The notes: generated by a model from the sequence alone, not told the origin. DNA of 64,000 bases from an uncultured Luteitalea sp. (GCA_934541105.1 CAKTDA010000006.1:290695-354694), one strand, 5' to 3'. Positions 9,301 through 17,408 are shown, counted from the stretch's first letter. Numbers and translations: made by a program.

Positions 9301-10604
9301 GTCAGCAGCGCGAAATGGAGCTGCGGATCGCGGTTGGCCAGGTACCGGATCTCGAGATCCATCACGAGCTCGTGGACGTGCTGCTCGTCGAGCAGCAGCG
9401 CCGGCACCGCGACCATCGTCTCGCAGTCGGTCGGGATGCCTTTCGCGAAATCGAGCTTCGGCAGCGAGCGCGGCCGCGCGACGGCTGGCACGAGCGCGTT
9501 GACGAACTCCACGGCGGCCTGCATCGCGGGCAGCAGCAGGAGCGCGAACGCCACGAGCGCCGGGGCGGGTAACGTGATCCCCTGCAGCATGAACAGGACG
9601 ATGGCGACCGAGGCGACGGCCACGCCGCCCAGGTAGAACGCCGTCGCATGTGCGCGCACGAATGCCGCAAGTCGGTGGTGCCACGGCGGACGGACGTCGA
9701 TGACCGCCTCCAGCGCCTGCCGTCCTTCGGCGACGAGGTAGAAGCCGACGTGCATGCGGCGCGTCGCGACCGGATCGTCGTCGCCCGCTGTCTCGGCGGA
9801 CGCTGCGGCGTCCGCGAGGCACAGCGCGGCTTCCGCGACCTGCCGCTCGGAAGCCACCGCATGCCTGGCGAGGTACGAGACGACGTGGCGATAGCCATCG
9901 CGACTCGCCTCGTCCATCGACGCATACGCCCCGGCAGGATCCGCGGCAAGGACGTGATCGACGACGCTGGCCTCGACAAACAGCTGCTCCCAGTTCGCAT
10001 CGCCCACGCGGCGGATGCCTTCGATGGCACGCGAGGCGCGCGCCGCATCGCCGGCATCGGCGGCGGCCACGACGCGATCGAGCAGGTCGAGCATCAGCGC
10101 GCCGCGCGTCGCCCACAGCTCGCCGAGCTGCAGGTCGTCCACGTCCTGCGCACCACGCAGGAAGGCGATGAACGGCTCGTCGCCGAAGCCTGTGCGGCCG
10201 GCGTACGCCAGGTACGCGGCAGCAAGGCGGCTCACGCGCGGGCCAGTGCCGGCCTCGTCGCTCACGGCCGGATGATCGTGCGACGTCCACAGGAAGTCGC
10301 GCGCCTCGCCTTCGGCCGAGGACAGCAGCCGCGCGTTCTCCGACAGCCAGTCCCGCAGGGCCGCAGACGCGTGCGGGCGGGCCATTGCGGCCTTCAGGTC
10401 GCCCCGCAGCCGCGTCGCGCGCCGGCGAATGCCGCGCACACGCGAACGTGCGAGGGTCAGTGGCGGCAGCGCGCGGGCCGCGGCCACGCCGGCATCGCGA
10501 TACGCCTTGAGGTCCACTCGCGGTGTGCCGCCGCTTGCGAGGCCGACGCCGTCGGCCACCCGATAGGTGACCCTGAGGTCGGCTCCCGGTACGTGCATGT
10601 TCAT
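6318..10604 (-). CDS. cyclic beta-1,2-glucan synthase-like protein, short form without GH94 domain
   Basis: The 1428-residue membrane protein matches the N-terminal and middle parts of NdvB/ChvB. Transmembrane segments lie around residues 320-375, 725-830 and 855-895. The family 84 glycosyltransferase domain (about 390-700) has D534-S-D536 (in TLDSDTQLP) and a QILRW motif at 689-693, so UDP-glucose-dependent beta-1,2-glucan chain synthesis is likely. The C-terminal third, from about residue 985 (HVLNWSDVETCGALEP) to the end (SWTGTMFEYLMP, RTWMAHHQGMSL), matches the glucoamylase-like cyclisation region. Known full enzymes are about 2800 residues and continue into a GH94 phosphorylase domain that sets ring size; this one stops before it. 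The start has GAGGAAG 8 bases upstream. It follows an ABC exporter gene after 17 bases. Confidence 0.85.
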   Translation of the reverse strand: MNMHVPGADLRVTYRVADGVGLASGGTPRVDLKAYRDAGVAAARALPPLTLARSRVRGIRRRATRLRGDLKAAMARPHASAALRDWLSENARLLSSAEGEARDFLWTSHDHPAVSDEAGTGPRVSRLAAAYLAYAGRTGFGDEPFIAFLRGAQDVDDLQLGELWATRGALMLDLLDRVVAAADAGDAARASRAIEGIRRVGDANWEQLFVEASVVDHVLAADPAGAYASMDEASRDGYRHVVSYLARHAVASERQVAEAALCLADAAASAETAGDDDPVATRRMHVGFYLVAEGRQALEAVIDVRPPWHHRLAAFVRAHATAFYLGGVAVASVAIVLFMLQGITLPAPALVAFALLLLPAMQAAVEFVNALVPAVARPRSLPKLDFAKGIPTDCETMVAVPALLLDEQHVHELVMDLEIRYLANRDPQLHFALLTDSTDAADQAGADDEPLVPLAVSLVEGLNARYGTAERTPFYLFHRHRVYNPSERRWMGWERKRGKLLDLNRLLRGGFDSFPVKVGNLDVLTRIRYVITLDSDTQLPRDSAHQLVGAIAHPLNRAVIDPRTNRVIEGYGILQPRIGISTHSASRSWLARLLSGETGFDIYTRAISDAYQDLFGEGIFTGKGIYDVDAFHTVLGHRFPENALLSHDLIEGIFARAALVTDIELVDDYPTHFSAYSRRKHRWMRGDWQILRWLMPRVPDGRGRIVRNHSSLIARWKILDNLRRSLLEPAMLLLLLAGWLVLPGSAALWTALSVAMLVLPAWTGLAVSLVRAPWGRTGFWRWCASTMRTFARQHGMVVLTLTFLLYDALLAVDAIARSLSRVFVTRQRLLEWETAAETRDARGPKRAADLYLDWSPLIVLALVAAIAALRPDAMWAATPVLALWACARPIAIWLSRAPRQGAVHLSADEDAWLRVQAWRMWRYFREFSTDRRNWLVPDHVREDGVAAERLSPTNLGFLLNARIAAVQMGHLTVAEFAAETRRTLEGMGRLPKVRGHVLNWSDVETCGALEPTFVSTVDSGNLAASLWTLKQAALDFLREPPRAERLLSGIRDLAHLLRTTDDPGAQALADRVLRSDVDGAAALPQLEALARHFASDVAARSARDRDDEQARELAWWAGELVERIVRARTLRPALGAVTRAELTAIAEQAGQAVADMDFAFLYDARKKTLSVGYDAATARLEPSTYDLLASEARIAAFVAIAKGEVPQDSWFHLGRAHVASRGIKVLASWTGTMFEYLMPAIWMRHYPRTILADSVKAVVRLQQAFARRRDIPWGISESGCVTPGSAEYGYAPFGLPDVARSQRTDRALVVSPYSSYLALAVDPHHSIRNLRQMEARGWAGAYGLYEAVDFSHGDPVPVRTWMAHHQGMSLLAVCNVLCGNALQQHFHAEPQVLATELLLHERVPAIALADLEEWLVPPPRVVGEQNAA

Positions 10605-10621
10605 GGTTCGGTCTTCCTCGA

Positions 10622-12439
10622 TTACCGGTAACTGGCGGCCTGCAGCTCGAACATCCGCGCATAGCGGGCGCCGCGCGCCATCAGCGACTCGTGATGGCCG
10701 TCTTCCTCGATGCGCCCATCGGCGAGCACCACGATCCGGTCGGCCATGCGTACGGTGGAGAAGCGGTGCGAGATGAGCAGCGCCATGCGTCCGTCCGTCA
10801 GCTCGGCGAAGCGCTCGAACACCTCGAACTCGGAACGAGCGTCGAGTGCGGCCGTCGGCTCGTCGAGCACCAGCAGTTGCGCGTCACGGAGGTACGCGCG
10901 GGCGAGGGCGACCTTCTGCCACTCGCCGCCCGACAGGTCGAGCCCGCCGTCGAAGCGGCGGCCGAGCAGCTGGTCGTAGCCCGCCGGCAGCCGCGCGATG
11001 ACGTCGTGAGCGAGGCTGCGGCCGGCCGCCTTGCGGATGCGCCAGTCGTCGCCGACGGCGTCGAGGCGTCCGACCGCGATGTTCTGGCGGGCGCTCATCT
11101 CGTAGCGGACGAAGTCCTGGAAGATGACGCCGATCTCGCGGTGGAGGTCGTCGACGTCGTAGTCGCGGAGGTCGACGCCGTCGAGCAGGATGCGTCCGCC
11201 GGTCGGGTCGTACAGCCGCGTGATCAGCTTCACCAGCGTCGTCTTGCCCTGGCCGTTCTCGCCGACGAGGGCAACGCGCTCGCCTGGTGCGATGCGCAGG
11301 TCCAGCCGATCGAGCACGGGGCGCGGGTTGCCGGGATACGCGAACGAGACGTCCTCGAACACGAAGCCGTCCCGGATGGGCCGCGGTGCCGGCACCGGAT
11401 GGGGAGCGTTCGCGAGGGTCGGCTCGACGCGCATGAACTGCACGAGGTCGGTCAGGAACAGCGACTGGTCGGCAATGTTCGCGAAGGTCGAGAAGATCGA
11501 CTGGATGCTGGCGCTTGCGCCGGCGATGCTGCCCGCGAGCAGCTGCAGCGAGCCCCATGAGAGATCGCCCTGCACGGTGCGGTAGATGACGTAGGCGTAC
11601 GCCCCGTAGTACGAACCGGTGCTGAGCAGCGAGAGCAGACCGCCGACGACGAGCCGGCGCCGCGCCAGCGCGACGTTCTGGTCGTAGAGCGTGTCGGAGA
11701 TCTGCGCGTACTGTCCCGTGATGTATGGCGCCAGCCCGAACAGCTTCAGTTCCTTCGCCGTCTCGCGGCTCGCACCGAGCACGCGGAGGTAGTCGAGCTG
11801 CCGGCGCATCGGCGTCTGCCGCAGGTTCAGCGAGTAGCCGAGGAACGCGAAGTGGCTCTCGCCGATGAACGCCGGGACGACCGCGAGCACGAGGGCCAGC
11901 AGCAGCCACGGCGAGAACGACAGGATCGCCAGCGAGAGGCTCGTGGCGACGATGACCTGCTGCGCGACCTGGCCGATCGCCTGGATCATCGCGATGCGAT
12001 CGGTGGCCTGGACGCGCGCGCGCTCCAGTTGATCGTGGAAGGTCGGGTCCTCGAACGACGTGAGGTCGAGTCGGGCCGCGTGCTCCATCACGCGCAGGCT
12101 GACGTGGCGCGTGAAGCGATCGGCGAGCAGCGAGTCGAAGAAACCGATCGTGCGGCCGAGCACACCGCCGGCAACCGCAAGGCCGCACTCGAGACCGACG
12201 AGCCACCAGAACTCCGGCGGCAGAGCGCCCCCGCCGGTCTTCACCTGGACGGCGTCAAGGATCCGCTTGGCGACCATCAGCATCACGAACGGGATGAGCG
12301 CGGCGACGAGCCGGCACGCCCAGCCCGCGGCCACGACGCCGGGGCCGGAGGCCCAGACGAGGCGCAGCAGTGCGGGGACGTTGCGAAGGGCGACGGCGCG
12401 TTCGCGCCAGCCGTGCCAGAAGCGGACGGTGTCGTTCAT
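10622..12439 (-). CDS. ABC transporter with fused membrane and ATPase domains, likely glucan exporter
   Basis: The 605-residue half-transporter has a type-I exporter membrane domain (about residues 20-330, six helices) and a nucleotide-binding domain. Visible motifs are Walker A GENGQGKTT, the signature LSGGEWQKVALARA, Walker B LLVLDEPTAALD and the H-loop ISHRF. Size and domain order match ChvA/NdvA, the cyclic beta-1,2-glucan exporters of rhizobia. The glucan synthase gene begins 17 bases downstream on the same strand. Family resemblance alone would leave the substrate open, since lipid A, toxin and peptide exporters look alike. The context makes export of the neighbouring synthase's glucan the best inference. 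The ATG at 12439 was chosen because homology starts there. Confidence 0.8.
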   Translation of the reverse strand: MNDTVRFWHGWRERAVALRNVPALLRLVWASGPGVVAAGWACRLVAALIPFVMLMVAKRILDAVQVKTGGGALPPEFWWLVGLECGLAVAGGVLGRTIGFFDSLLADRFTRHVSLRVMEHAARLDLTSFEDPTFHDQLERARVQATDRIAMIQAIGQVAQQVIVATSLSLAILSFSPWLLLALVLAVVPAFIGESHFAFLGYSLNLRQTPMRRQLDYLRVLGASRETAKELKLFGLAPYITGQYAQISDTLYDQNVALARRRLVVGGLLSLLSTGSYYGAYAYVIYRTVQGDLSWGSLQLLAGSIAGASASIQSIFSTFANIADQSLFLTDLVQFMRVEPTLANAPHPVPAPRPIRDGFVFEDVSFAYPGNPRPVLDRLDLRIAPGERVALVGENGQGKTTLVKLITRLYDPTGGRILLDGVDLRDYDVDDLHREIGVIFQDFVRYEMSARQNIAVGRLDAVGDDWRIRKAAGRSLAHDVIARLPAGYDQLLGRRFDGGLDLSGGEWQKVALARAYLRDAQLLVLDEPTAALDARSEFEVFERFAELTDGRMALLISHRFSTVRMADRIVVLADGRIEEDGHHESLMARGARYARMFELQAASYR

Positions 12440-12595
12440 ATCGTCGTGCTGGATGTCGGACCAGCGCAGACACCTAGTGCAAGGGTCCGGCCACGTCGGC
12501 TGGGCCGAAATGCACGTCATCGCATCGCGCGACAGCAGGCAGCGCGGGTACTAATTACACAGCGCGGCGGCGGGGCAGTCGGGCGACACTACCCC

Positions 12596-13327
12596 ATGCG
12601 TTCCTGCCTGTTGTTGTCGAGCCTCGTGCTCATCGCTTCCGCACTCGTCGTGCCAACCGGGGCACAGACGCCGAACTCATCCGCACGCGCGTACATCGAC
12701 GGCACGGGGCCGGGCTGGCGCACGCTCGGGCCCGCGGACTTCGCGCCGGTCAACGGCTACCCCGACACGTGGACGTGGAAGGGCGACCTGCTCGTCTCGA
12801 CCGGTGTGCCGATTGGCGTGATGCGCACGCGCGAGCCGCTGACCAACTTCGAGCTCGTGGTGGAGTGGCGCCATTTGAAGCCGGCAGGCAACTCCGGCGT
12901 CTTCGCATGGGTGCCGATGCAGGCGCTCGAGGGCCTGCCACCCGACAGGCTGCCGCGCTGGGGCATCGAGGTGCAGATGCTCGATCACGGCTACCGCGAG
13001 TGGTTCCGACGCGAGAGCAAGGGCAAGCCGGACGACTGGTTCTCGACAAACGGCGACATCTTCGCCGTCGGCAACTCGAAGCTGGAGCCGTTCGAGCCGC
13101 GATCGCCGGACGGATCGCGCAGCTTTCCGCGCGCCGAGCGCAGCCGCGGCGCCGGCGAGTGGAACCACTACTACGTGCGCGCGATCAACGGCGAGATCCG
13201 CCTGTGGGTGAACGGCGAGGAAGTGTCGGGCGGACGCGGTGCGGATCCCCGCACCGGGTACCTGTGCCTCGAGGCCGAGGGCTCGCCCATCGAGTTCCGC
13301 AACATCAGGGTTCGCGAGCTGCCGTAG
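12596..13327 (+). CDS. secreted DUF1080 (3-keto-disaccharide hydrolase-like) protein
   Basis: The 243-residue protein has a clear Sec signal peptide (MRSCLLLSSLVLIASALVVPTGAQ). The rest is one DUF1080 beta-sandwich domain with the characteristic stretches FELVVEWRH, GNSGVFAWVP, GIEVQMLDHGY and EWNHYYVRAINGEIRLWVNGEEVSGG. This concanavalin-like fold is common in secreted proteins of Acidobacteriota, Planctomycetes and Bacteroidetes. It includes hydrolases of 3-keto-glycosides. The last 23 bases overlap the converging cupin gene. It is divergent from the ABC exporter across 156 bases that hold an AT-rich patch (TACTAATTACA) but no clear promoter. Confidence 0.85.
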   Translation: MRSCLLLSSLVLIASALVVPTGAQTPNSSARAYIDGTGPGWRTLGPADFAPVNGYPDTWTWKGDLLVSTGVPIGVMRTREPLTNFELVVEWRHLKPAGNSGVFAWVPMQALEGLPPDRLPRWGIEVQMLDHGYREWFRRESKGKPDDWFSTNGDIFAVGNSKLEPFEPRSPDGSRSFPRAERSRGAGEWNHYYVRAINGEIRLWVNGEEVSGGRGADPRTGYLCLEAEGSPIEFRNIRVRELP

Positions 13328-13763
13328 GCTTCGTGCCGCGCGCCGCCCAGTTGACGACGTGATAGGTCGCCGGCACCGTGCCGCTGTTGCGCACGGTGTG
13401 CGGCACCATCGTCGCGAAGAAGACGAGCGAGCCTTCGGGAGCACGCTGCCACGTGCCGTTCACGTACGCTTCCACCTCGCCGGACTTGATGATGAGGAGT
13501 TCCTCGTTGGCGTGGGTGTGCGGGGCGTGCGGCGAGGCGCCCGGCTTCAGTGTGGTGCTGTGGTACTCGAGTTCGTCGAGCGTGGCCGTCGGCGCGGCGA
13601 ACACCGTGCGGCGCCCGCCGTTTGCCGTCGGCTGTTCCGGCACCGACGCCCATGTGAAGAGCGCGGACTTCATCAACAGTCCGTCGGCAGGCGGGGCCTG
13701 CATGGCCGCGGCGCTGCCCGCAGCGAGACCGACGGCGCAGACCATGGCGGCGCGCAGGGTCAT
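13305..13763 (-). CDS. secreted cupin-domain protein
   Basis: The 152-residue protein starts at the ATG at 13763, preceded by GGAGGGACGA. Residues 1-21 form a signal peptide ending in AAAMQA. A single cupin domain follows. Motif 1 reads PHTHANEELLIIKSGE, giving the metal-binding His-x-His and Glu; motif 2 reads MVPHTVRNSG with the last His. Such small cupins bind a divalent metal and act as isomerases, dioxygenases or sugar-binding proteins; the substrate is unknown. Its end overlaps the DUF1080 gene by 23 bases. Confidence 0.8.
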   Translation of the reverse strand: MTLRAAMVCAVGLAAGSAAAMQAPPADGLLMKSALFTWASVPEQPTANGGRRTVFAAPTATLDELEYHSTTLKPGASPHAPHTHANEELLIIKSGEVEAYVNGTWQRAPEGSLVFFATMVPHTVRNSGTVPATYHVVNWAARGTKPTAAREP

Positions 13764-13873
13764 TCGTCCCTCCTCGATCGATTGTGAGGGGCGGACTATA
13801 CCATCCGCGGCGTGAGGCCTGGCAGTCCGGCCGCCTGTGCCATAGTGCACGGACGCGTGCCGAGACCCCCACG

Positions 13874-14686
13874 ATGATCGAGACGTTCGCGACATGGCCG
13901 CCCGCACTGCAGGCGCTTGCCGGCGCCACCTTCACCTGGTCGCTCACCGCCCTTGGCGCGGCGGTCGTGTTCTTCTTCCGCGAAGTGCGGCGGGACGTCC
14001 TCGACACCGCCCTCGGGTTCACGGCCGGCGTGATGATCGCCGCCAGCTTCTGGTCGCTCCTCGCGCCCGCCATCTCGATGGCCGAGGAGATGGGCATGAC
14101 CGGGTGGGTCCCTGCGGTGATCGGCTTCCTGTGCGGGGCCTTCTCGATGCGCCTCGTCGACCTGCTGCTGCCGCACGTCCACCTGTTCGAGAGGACCGAG
14201 GACGCGGAAGGCGTGAAGACCGAATGGCGGCGGACCACGCTGCTCGTGCTGGCCATCACGCTCCACAACATCCCTGAAGGACTGGCGATCGGCGTGGCAT
14301 TCGGCGCCGTCGCTGCAGGCTACGAGTCGGCCACGCTCGCGGCGGCCATCGCGCTGACGATTGGCATCGGCATCCAGAACTGTCCGGAAGGCACTGCCGT
14401 CGCCGCCCCGCTGCGGCGTGACGGGCTCTCGCGCACGAAGGCGTGGTGGTACGGCCAGCTCTCGGCGGTCGTCGAGCCTGGCGCCGCCGTGCTCGGGGCG
14501 CTCGCCGTGGGCGCCATGCGTCCGCTGCTGCCGTACGCGCTCGCGTTCGCCGCCGGCGCGATGATCTTCGTGGTGGTCGAGGAAGTGATCCCCGAGTCGC
14601 AGTCGGGAGGCCACGGCGACATGGCCACACTCGGCACCATCGTCGGCTTCGCGGTGATGATGACGCTCGACGTCGCGCTCGGCTGA
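13874..14686 (+). CDS. ZIP-family divalent metal transporter (GufA/ZupT type)
   Basis: The 270-residue membrane protein has about eight transmembrane helices. Helix IV carries ITLHNIPEGLAIG (H131, N132, E135) and helix V carries IGIGIQNCPEGTAVA; together these form the binuclear metal site of ZIP transporters. A short acidic and histidine-containing cytoplasmic loop lies near residues 100-118. It would import zinc or other divalent cations. The ATG at 13874 was taken because homology begins with TWPPALQALAG. Upstream, 110 bases separate it from the divergent cupin gene. Confidence 0.9.
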   Translation: MIETFATWPPALQALAGATFTWSLTALGAAVVFFFREVRRDVLDTALGFTAGVMIAASFWSLLAPAISMAEEMGMTGWVPAVIGFLCGAFSMRLVDLLLPHVHLFERTEDAEGVKTEWRRTTLLVLAITLHNIPEGLAIGVAFGAVAAGYESATLAAAIALTIGIGIQNCPEGTAVAAPLRRDGLSRTKAWWYGQLSAVVEPGAAVLGALAVGAMRPLLPYALAFAAGAMIFVVVEEVIPESQSGGHGDMATLGTIVGFAVMMTLDVALG

Positions 14687-14712
14687 TCGAGCGCACGCCC
14701 TGGAAGCACTTC

Positions 14713-15270
14713 CTACCAGCGCGCCGCAAGCGGGCGCGGGACGTGCATCAGCCGCCACGCAAGGGACCCGGCGGCGCCGAGGATCAACCCGCCGGCGAGC
14801 ACCACCGCGACATAGACGAGCGCACCCGCGAGACCCGGAGTCTTTGGCAACGCCTCGTTGATCCACATCGTGGAGCCGGCAAGCAGCCAGCCCGGCGGCG
14901 TGATGATCATCCACCACCACGCACGCGCGGCGACCGTCCGGATCAGCCGCCATTGCAGGAGCGCCGCACAGACGCCGCCAAGGGCGACGTGGACGGGCAG
15001 CGAGTACGGGATGCCTGCCCCGGCCAGTTGGAGCAGGTCGCCGACGACGAAGGGAGCCGACAGGCCGCTTGCCGTCGCGATCGTCCAGGCACGCACGGCG
15101 GGGTACGGTGGCGCCAGGATGCGGCCCTGCAACACCCCCACACCGATACCCATCCCCAGGGCGAGAGGGAACTGCACGGCAGGCACGCCGGCCGATTCCA
15201 CCGCGACGAGCAGGACGATGGCCAGCACGAAGCCCAGCGTCCACCCGGCGAAGGTGCGAATCACCCACAT
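14713..15270 (-). CDS. membrane protein of unknown function
   Basis: The 185-residue protein (ATG at 15270, MWVIRTFAGW) has about five hydrophobic segments. These include TLGFVLAIVLLVAVE, FPLALGMGIGVGVLQGRI, VHVALGGVCAALLQW, WMIITPPGWLLAG and a C-terminal GALVYVAVVLAGGLILGAAG. I recognise no catalytic motif and no family. It ends 26 bases from the converging ZIP gene and is divergent from the MarR regulator. An ATG at 15351 would add 27 Arg-rich residues and overlap the regulator's promoter, so the inner start is preferred. Confidence 0.6.
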   Translation of the reverse strand: MWVIRTFAGWTLGFVLAIVLLVAVESAGVPAVQFPLALGMGIGVGVLQGRILAPPYPAVRAWTIATASGLSAPFVVGDLLQLAGAGIPYSLPVHVALGGVCAALLQWRLIRTVAARAWWWMIITPPGWLLAGSTMWINEALPKTPGLAGALVYVAVVLAGGLILGAAGSLAWRLMHVPRPLAARW

Positions 15271-15348
15271 GTCCTTCTGAACGGCGCCGCGGGCGCCTGC
15301 GAACGTCCGTCTGCCATGGCGGGGCGCGGGCTGCGGGCGCCTGCATTT

Positions 15349-15384
15349 CAATGTGTTGACATTGAGTGTCTAAACACGTACCAT
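15349..15384 (+). promoter_or_regulatory. promoter and operator-like repeats of the MarR gene
   Basis: TTGACA at 15356-15361 and TACCAT at 15379-15384 are separated by exactly 17 bases, close to the ideal sigma-70 arrangement. The -35 box lies inside the inverted repeat CAATGT-GTTG-ACATTG (15349-15364). The spacer holds a second one, GTGT-CTAA-ACAC (15366-15377). Repeats overlapping the core promoter fit repression by the MarR product itself. The start codon lies only 7 bases after the -10 box, so the transcript should be leaderless or nearly so. Confidence 0.65.
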
Positions 15385-15391
15385 GTGAGAC

Positions 15392-15868
15392 ATGGGTTCA
15401 CGGAGTACGCAAATCGGGCAGCAGCGCCGGCCCACGAAGGCACTCGAGCAGGAAGCCTTCCTCGCGGTCGTGCGGACCGCCGCCGCGCTCACCGACGCCA
15501 TCGAGCAGGTGCTGCGGCCCGACGGGCTGACGATGGCGCAGTACAACGTGCTGCGAATCCTGCGGGGCGCCGGGCCGGGCGGGCTGTGCCGGAACGAGGT
15601 GCGGGATCGGATGCTGACGCGCATGCCCGACATGACCCGGCTGCTCGATCGCATGGAGGACGCCGGCCTCGTCGTGCGCGCCCGCAGCACCGAGGATCGC
15701 CGCCTCGTCACCACGCGGATCACGCCCGCTGGGGCAGACGTGCTCGAGCGGCTCGCGGAGCCGGTTGCCGCCGAGCATCGCCTCCGCTTCGAGGCGCTGA
15801 CGGCAACCGAGACGCGGGCGCTCGTGGCGCTGCTCGACCGGGTTCGCGGGGCCCTGGCCGGCGCGTAG
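15392..15868 (+). CDS. MarR-family transcriptional regulator
   Basis: The 158-residue protein has the MarR winged-helix layout. A helical dimerisation region (residues 20-45) is followed by LTMAQYNVLRILRGAGPGGLCRNEV, recognition helix MPDMTRLLDRMEDAGLV, and the beta wing RARSTEDRRLVTTRITPAG. It lies just upstream of a DoxX gene and a catechol-dioxygenase-like gene. In Bacillus, MhqR (a MarR protein) controls a similar pair of functions in response to quinones. The inferred role is a repressor released by quinones or electrophiles, acting on its own promoter and on the DoxX promoter. No conserved redox cysteine is obvious beyond one in GGLCRNE. Confidence 0.85.
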   Translation: MGSRSTQIGQQRRPTKALEQEAFLAVVRTAAALTDAIEQVLRPDGLTMAQYNVLRILRGAGPGGLCRNEVRDRMLTRMPDMTRLLDRMEDAGLVVRARSTEDRRLVTTRITPAGADVLERLAEPVAAEHRLRFEALTATETRALVALLDRVRGALAGA

Positions 15869-15951
15869 CGGGCTGGGCGCGCCGGTTCGCCTGATCGGGA
15901 CCCGCAAATGAATGGCGTGGCGAGACCATGAAGGTGTCGTCACACTTGATG

Positions 15952-15963
15952 TGAACACGTTCA
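15952..15963. promoter_or_regulatory. operator-like inverted repeat upstream of DoxX
   Basis: TGAACACGTTCA is an inverted repeat (TGAAC and GTTCA around AC) 16 bases before the DoxX start and just before its ribosome binding site GCAGGAGA. It shares AACACGT with the MarR promoter region (15373-15379). A common binding protein, probably the MarR regulator, is therefore plausible. Confidence 0.4.
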
Positions 15964-15979
15964 ATAGCAGGAGACGGAC

Positions 15980-16411
15980 ATGACGACAAGCAACGGACCG
16001 ACGACATCGCAGTGGCACCTCGGCCTCATCATCCTCCGCGTCATCACCGGCGTGATCTTCATCGCGCACGGCGCGCAGAAGCTGTTCGTCTTCGGCCTGG
16101 GAGGCGTGACCGGCGCGTTCGCGTCGATGGGCATTCCCCTTGCCGGTGTCGTCGGCCCTGCGGTGGCCCTCCTGGAGTTCGCTGGCGGCATCGCGCTCAT
16201 CGCCGGCCTGCTGACGCGCTGGGTGTCGGCCGGGCTGGCCGTGACGATGGTCGGTGCGATCCTGTTCGCACACATGGCCGCCGGGTTCTTCCTGCCCAAC
16301 GGCTACGAGTTCGTGCTCCTGCTGCTTGGTGCCTCGGCATTCCTGGCCCTCGTGGGCGCCGGGCGCTACTCGCTCGACGCCGTCCTCGCGGGACGACGCA
16401 CACACGCCTGA
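15980..16411 (+). CDS. DoxX-family membrane protein (CatD/MhqP-like)
   Basis: The 143-residue protein has four transmembrane helices and the DoxX signature LRVITGVIFIAHGAQKLFVFG near the N-terminus, followed by LLEFAGGIALIAGLLTRW. A good ribosome binding site (GCAGGAGA) precedes the ATG. DoxX proteins paired with ring-cleavage dioxygenase-like proteins occur in catechol and quinone detoxification operons (catDE, mhqNOP). The dioxygenase-like gene starts 36 bases downstream, so the two are co-transcribed. The biochemical role of DoxX remains poorly defined. Confidence 0.85.
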   Translation: MTTSNGPTTSQWHLGLIILRVITGVIFIAHGAQKLFVFGLGGVTGAFASMGIPLAGVVGPAVALLEFAGGIALIAGLLTRWVSAGLAVTMVGAILFAHMAAGFFLPNGYEFVLLLLGASAFLALVGAGRYSLDAVLAGRRTHA

Positions 16412-16447
16412 CGCCCGCCGGGCGCGGCACAACGAAGGAGGAGTTCC

Positions 16448-17398
16448 ATGGGATCGGGCACCCGCGACATCTTCGGCCACGCGGCACGGCCGGAACCGGC
16501 CGCACCGGGTACCTATGGTGAACCGCCGCGCGGCCATCGCCTGCCGGACACCACGCGGCTCGGCGCCGTGCGGCTGCAGGTCGCCGACCTGCAGCGCTCG
16601 ACGACGTACTACGTCGAGATTCTCGGCCTGCGCGTCGTCGCGCAGTCCGACGGCGTGGCGACGCTCGCAGCGCACGGCGACGATCGCCCGCTCGTCGAAC
16701 TCGTCGAGTACCCGCAGGCGCGCCGGGCAGGACGGGCGGTCCGGACGGGGCTCTATCACTTCGCCATACTCCTGCCCGACCGTGCCTCGCTCGGACGGTT
16801 CGTGCGGCACCTGGCGGAGGTCGGCGTGCGCGCGGGCGCTGGCGATCATCTCGTGAGCGAGGCGTTCTACCTGCACGATCCGGACGGCCTCGGCATCGAG
16901 GTCTACGCCGATCGTCCGCGCAGTGAGTGGCGCCGCATCGGCCGCGAGTTGATGATGGCGACCGACCCGGTGGACGTCCACGATCTCGTGAAGGCTGCCG
17001 GTGACGATCCGTGGACCGGCATGCCGGCCGGCACGGTGATGGGGCACGTGCACCTGCACGTCGGCGACGTCGGCCGGGCAGCCGCCTTCTACGCAGAGGG
17101 CCTGGGCCTCGACCGCATCACCTGGAGCTACCCCGGCGCGCTGTTCCTCGGTGCCGGCGGGTATCACCACCACGTGGGCACCAACACGTGGGCTGGTCCG
17201 GATGCGGCGGCCCCGGCGCGCGACGAAGCGCAGTTGCTCGAGTGGGCGCTGGAGCTACCGGATGCCGCGACGGTGGCAGCGACCGCCGCAAGCGTCGCGG
17301 CGGCGGGCTTCACGATCGGGGAAGATGCTCCCGGTGAGTTCGTCGCGCGCGATCCGTGGGGCACGACCGTACGCGTGCGCACGGCCACAACGCCGTGA
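16448..17398 (+). CDS. two-domain VOC protein, catechol-2,3-dioxygenase-like (CatE family)
   Basis: The 316-residue protein has two vicinal-oxygen-chelate domains (about residues 35-155 and 195-312). Motifs match CatE/YfiE proteins: VRLQVADLQRSTTYYVEILGL, GLYHFAILLPDRASLG, AFYLHDPDGLGIEVYADRP, MGHVHLHVGDV and GYHHHVGTNTW. Metal ligands should be H202 or H204 in GHVHLHV, a His in the HHHVG run, and a late Glu (GEFVARDPWG region). It would cleave catechols or bind quinone adducts, working with the DoxX gene upstream. A ribosome binding site (GAAGGAGGAG) precedes the ATG. It ends 10 bases from the converging MFS gene. Confidence 0.8.
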   Translation: MGSGTRDIFGHAARPEPAAPGTYGEPPRGHRLPDTTRLGAVRLQVADLQRSTTYYVEILGLRVVAQSDGVATLAAHGDDRPLVELVEYPQARRAGRAVRTGLYHFAILLPDRASLGRFVRHLAEVGVRAGAGDHLVSEAFYLHDPDGLGIEVYADRPRSEWRRIGRELMMATDPVDVHDLVKAAGDDPWTGMPAGTVMGHVHLHVGDVGRAAAFYAEGLGLDRITWSYPGALFLGAGGYHHHVGTNTWAGPDAAAPARDEAQLLEWALELPDAATVAATAASVAAAGFTIGEDAPGEFVARDPWGTTVRVRTATTP

Positions 17399-17408
17399 GC
17401 CTCGCGCG

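Noticed and set aside
5835..9572. 1245-residue plus-strand frame over the glucan synthase
   Set aside because: Antisense to a clearly homologous gene, low-complexity Arg-rich product.
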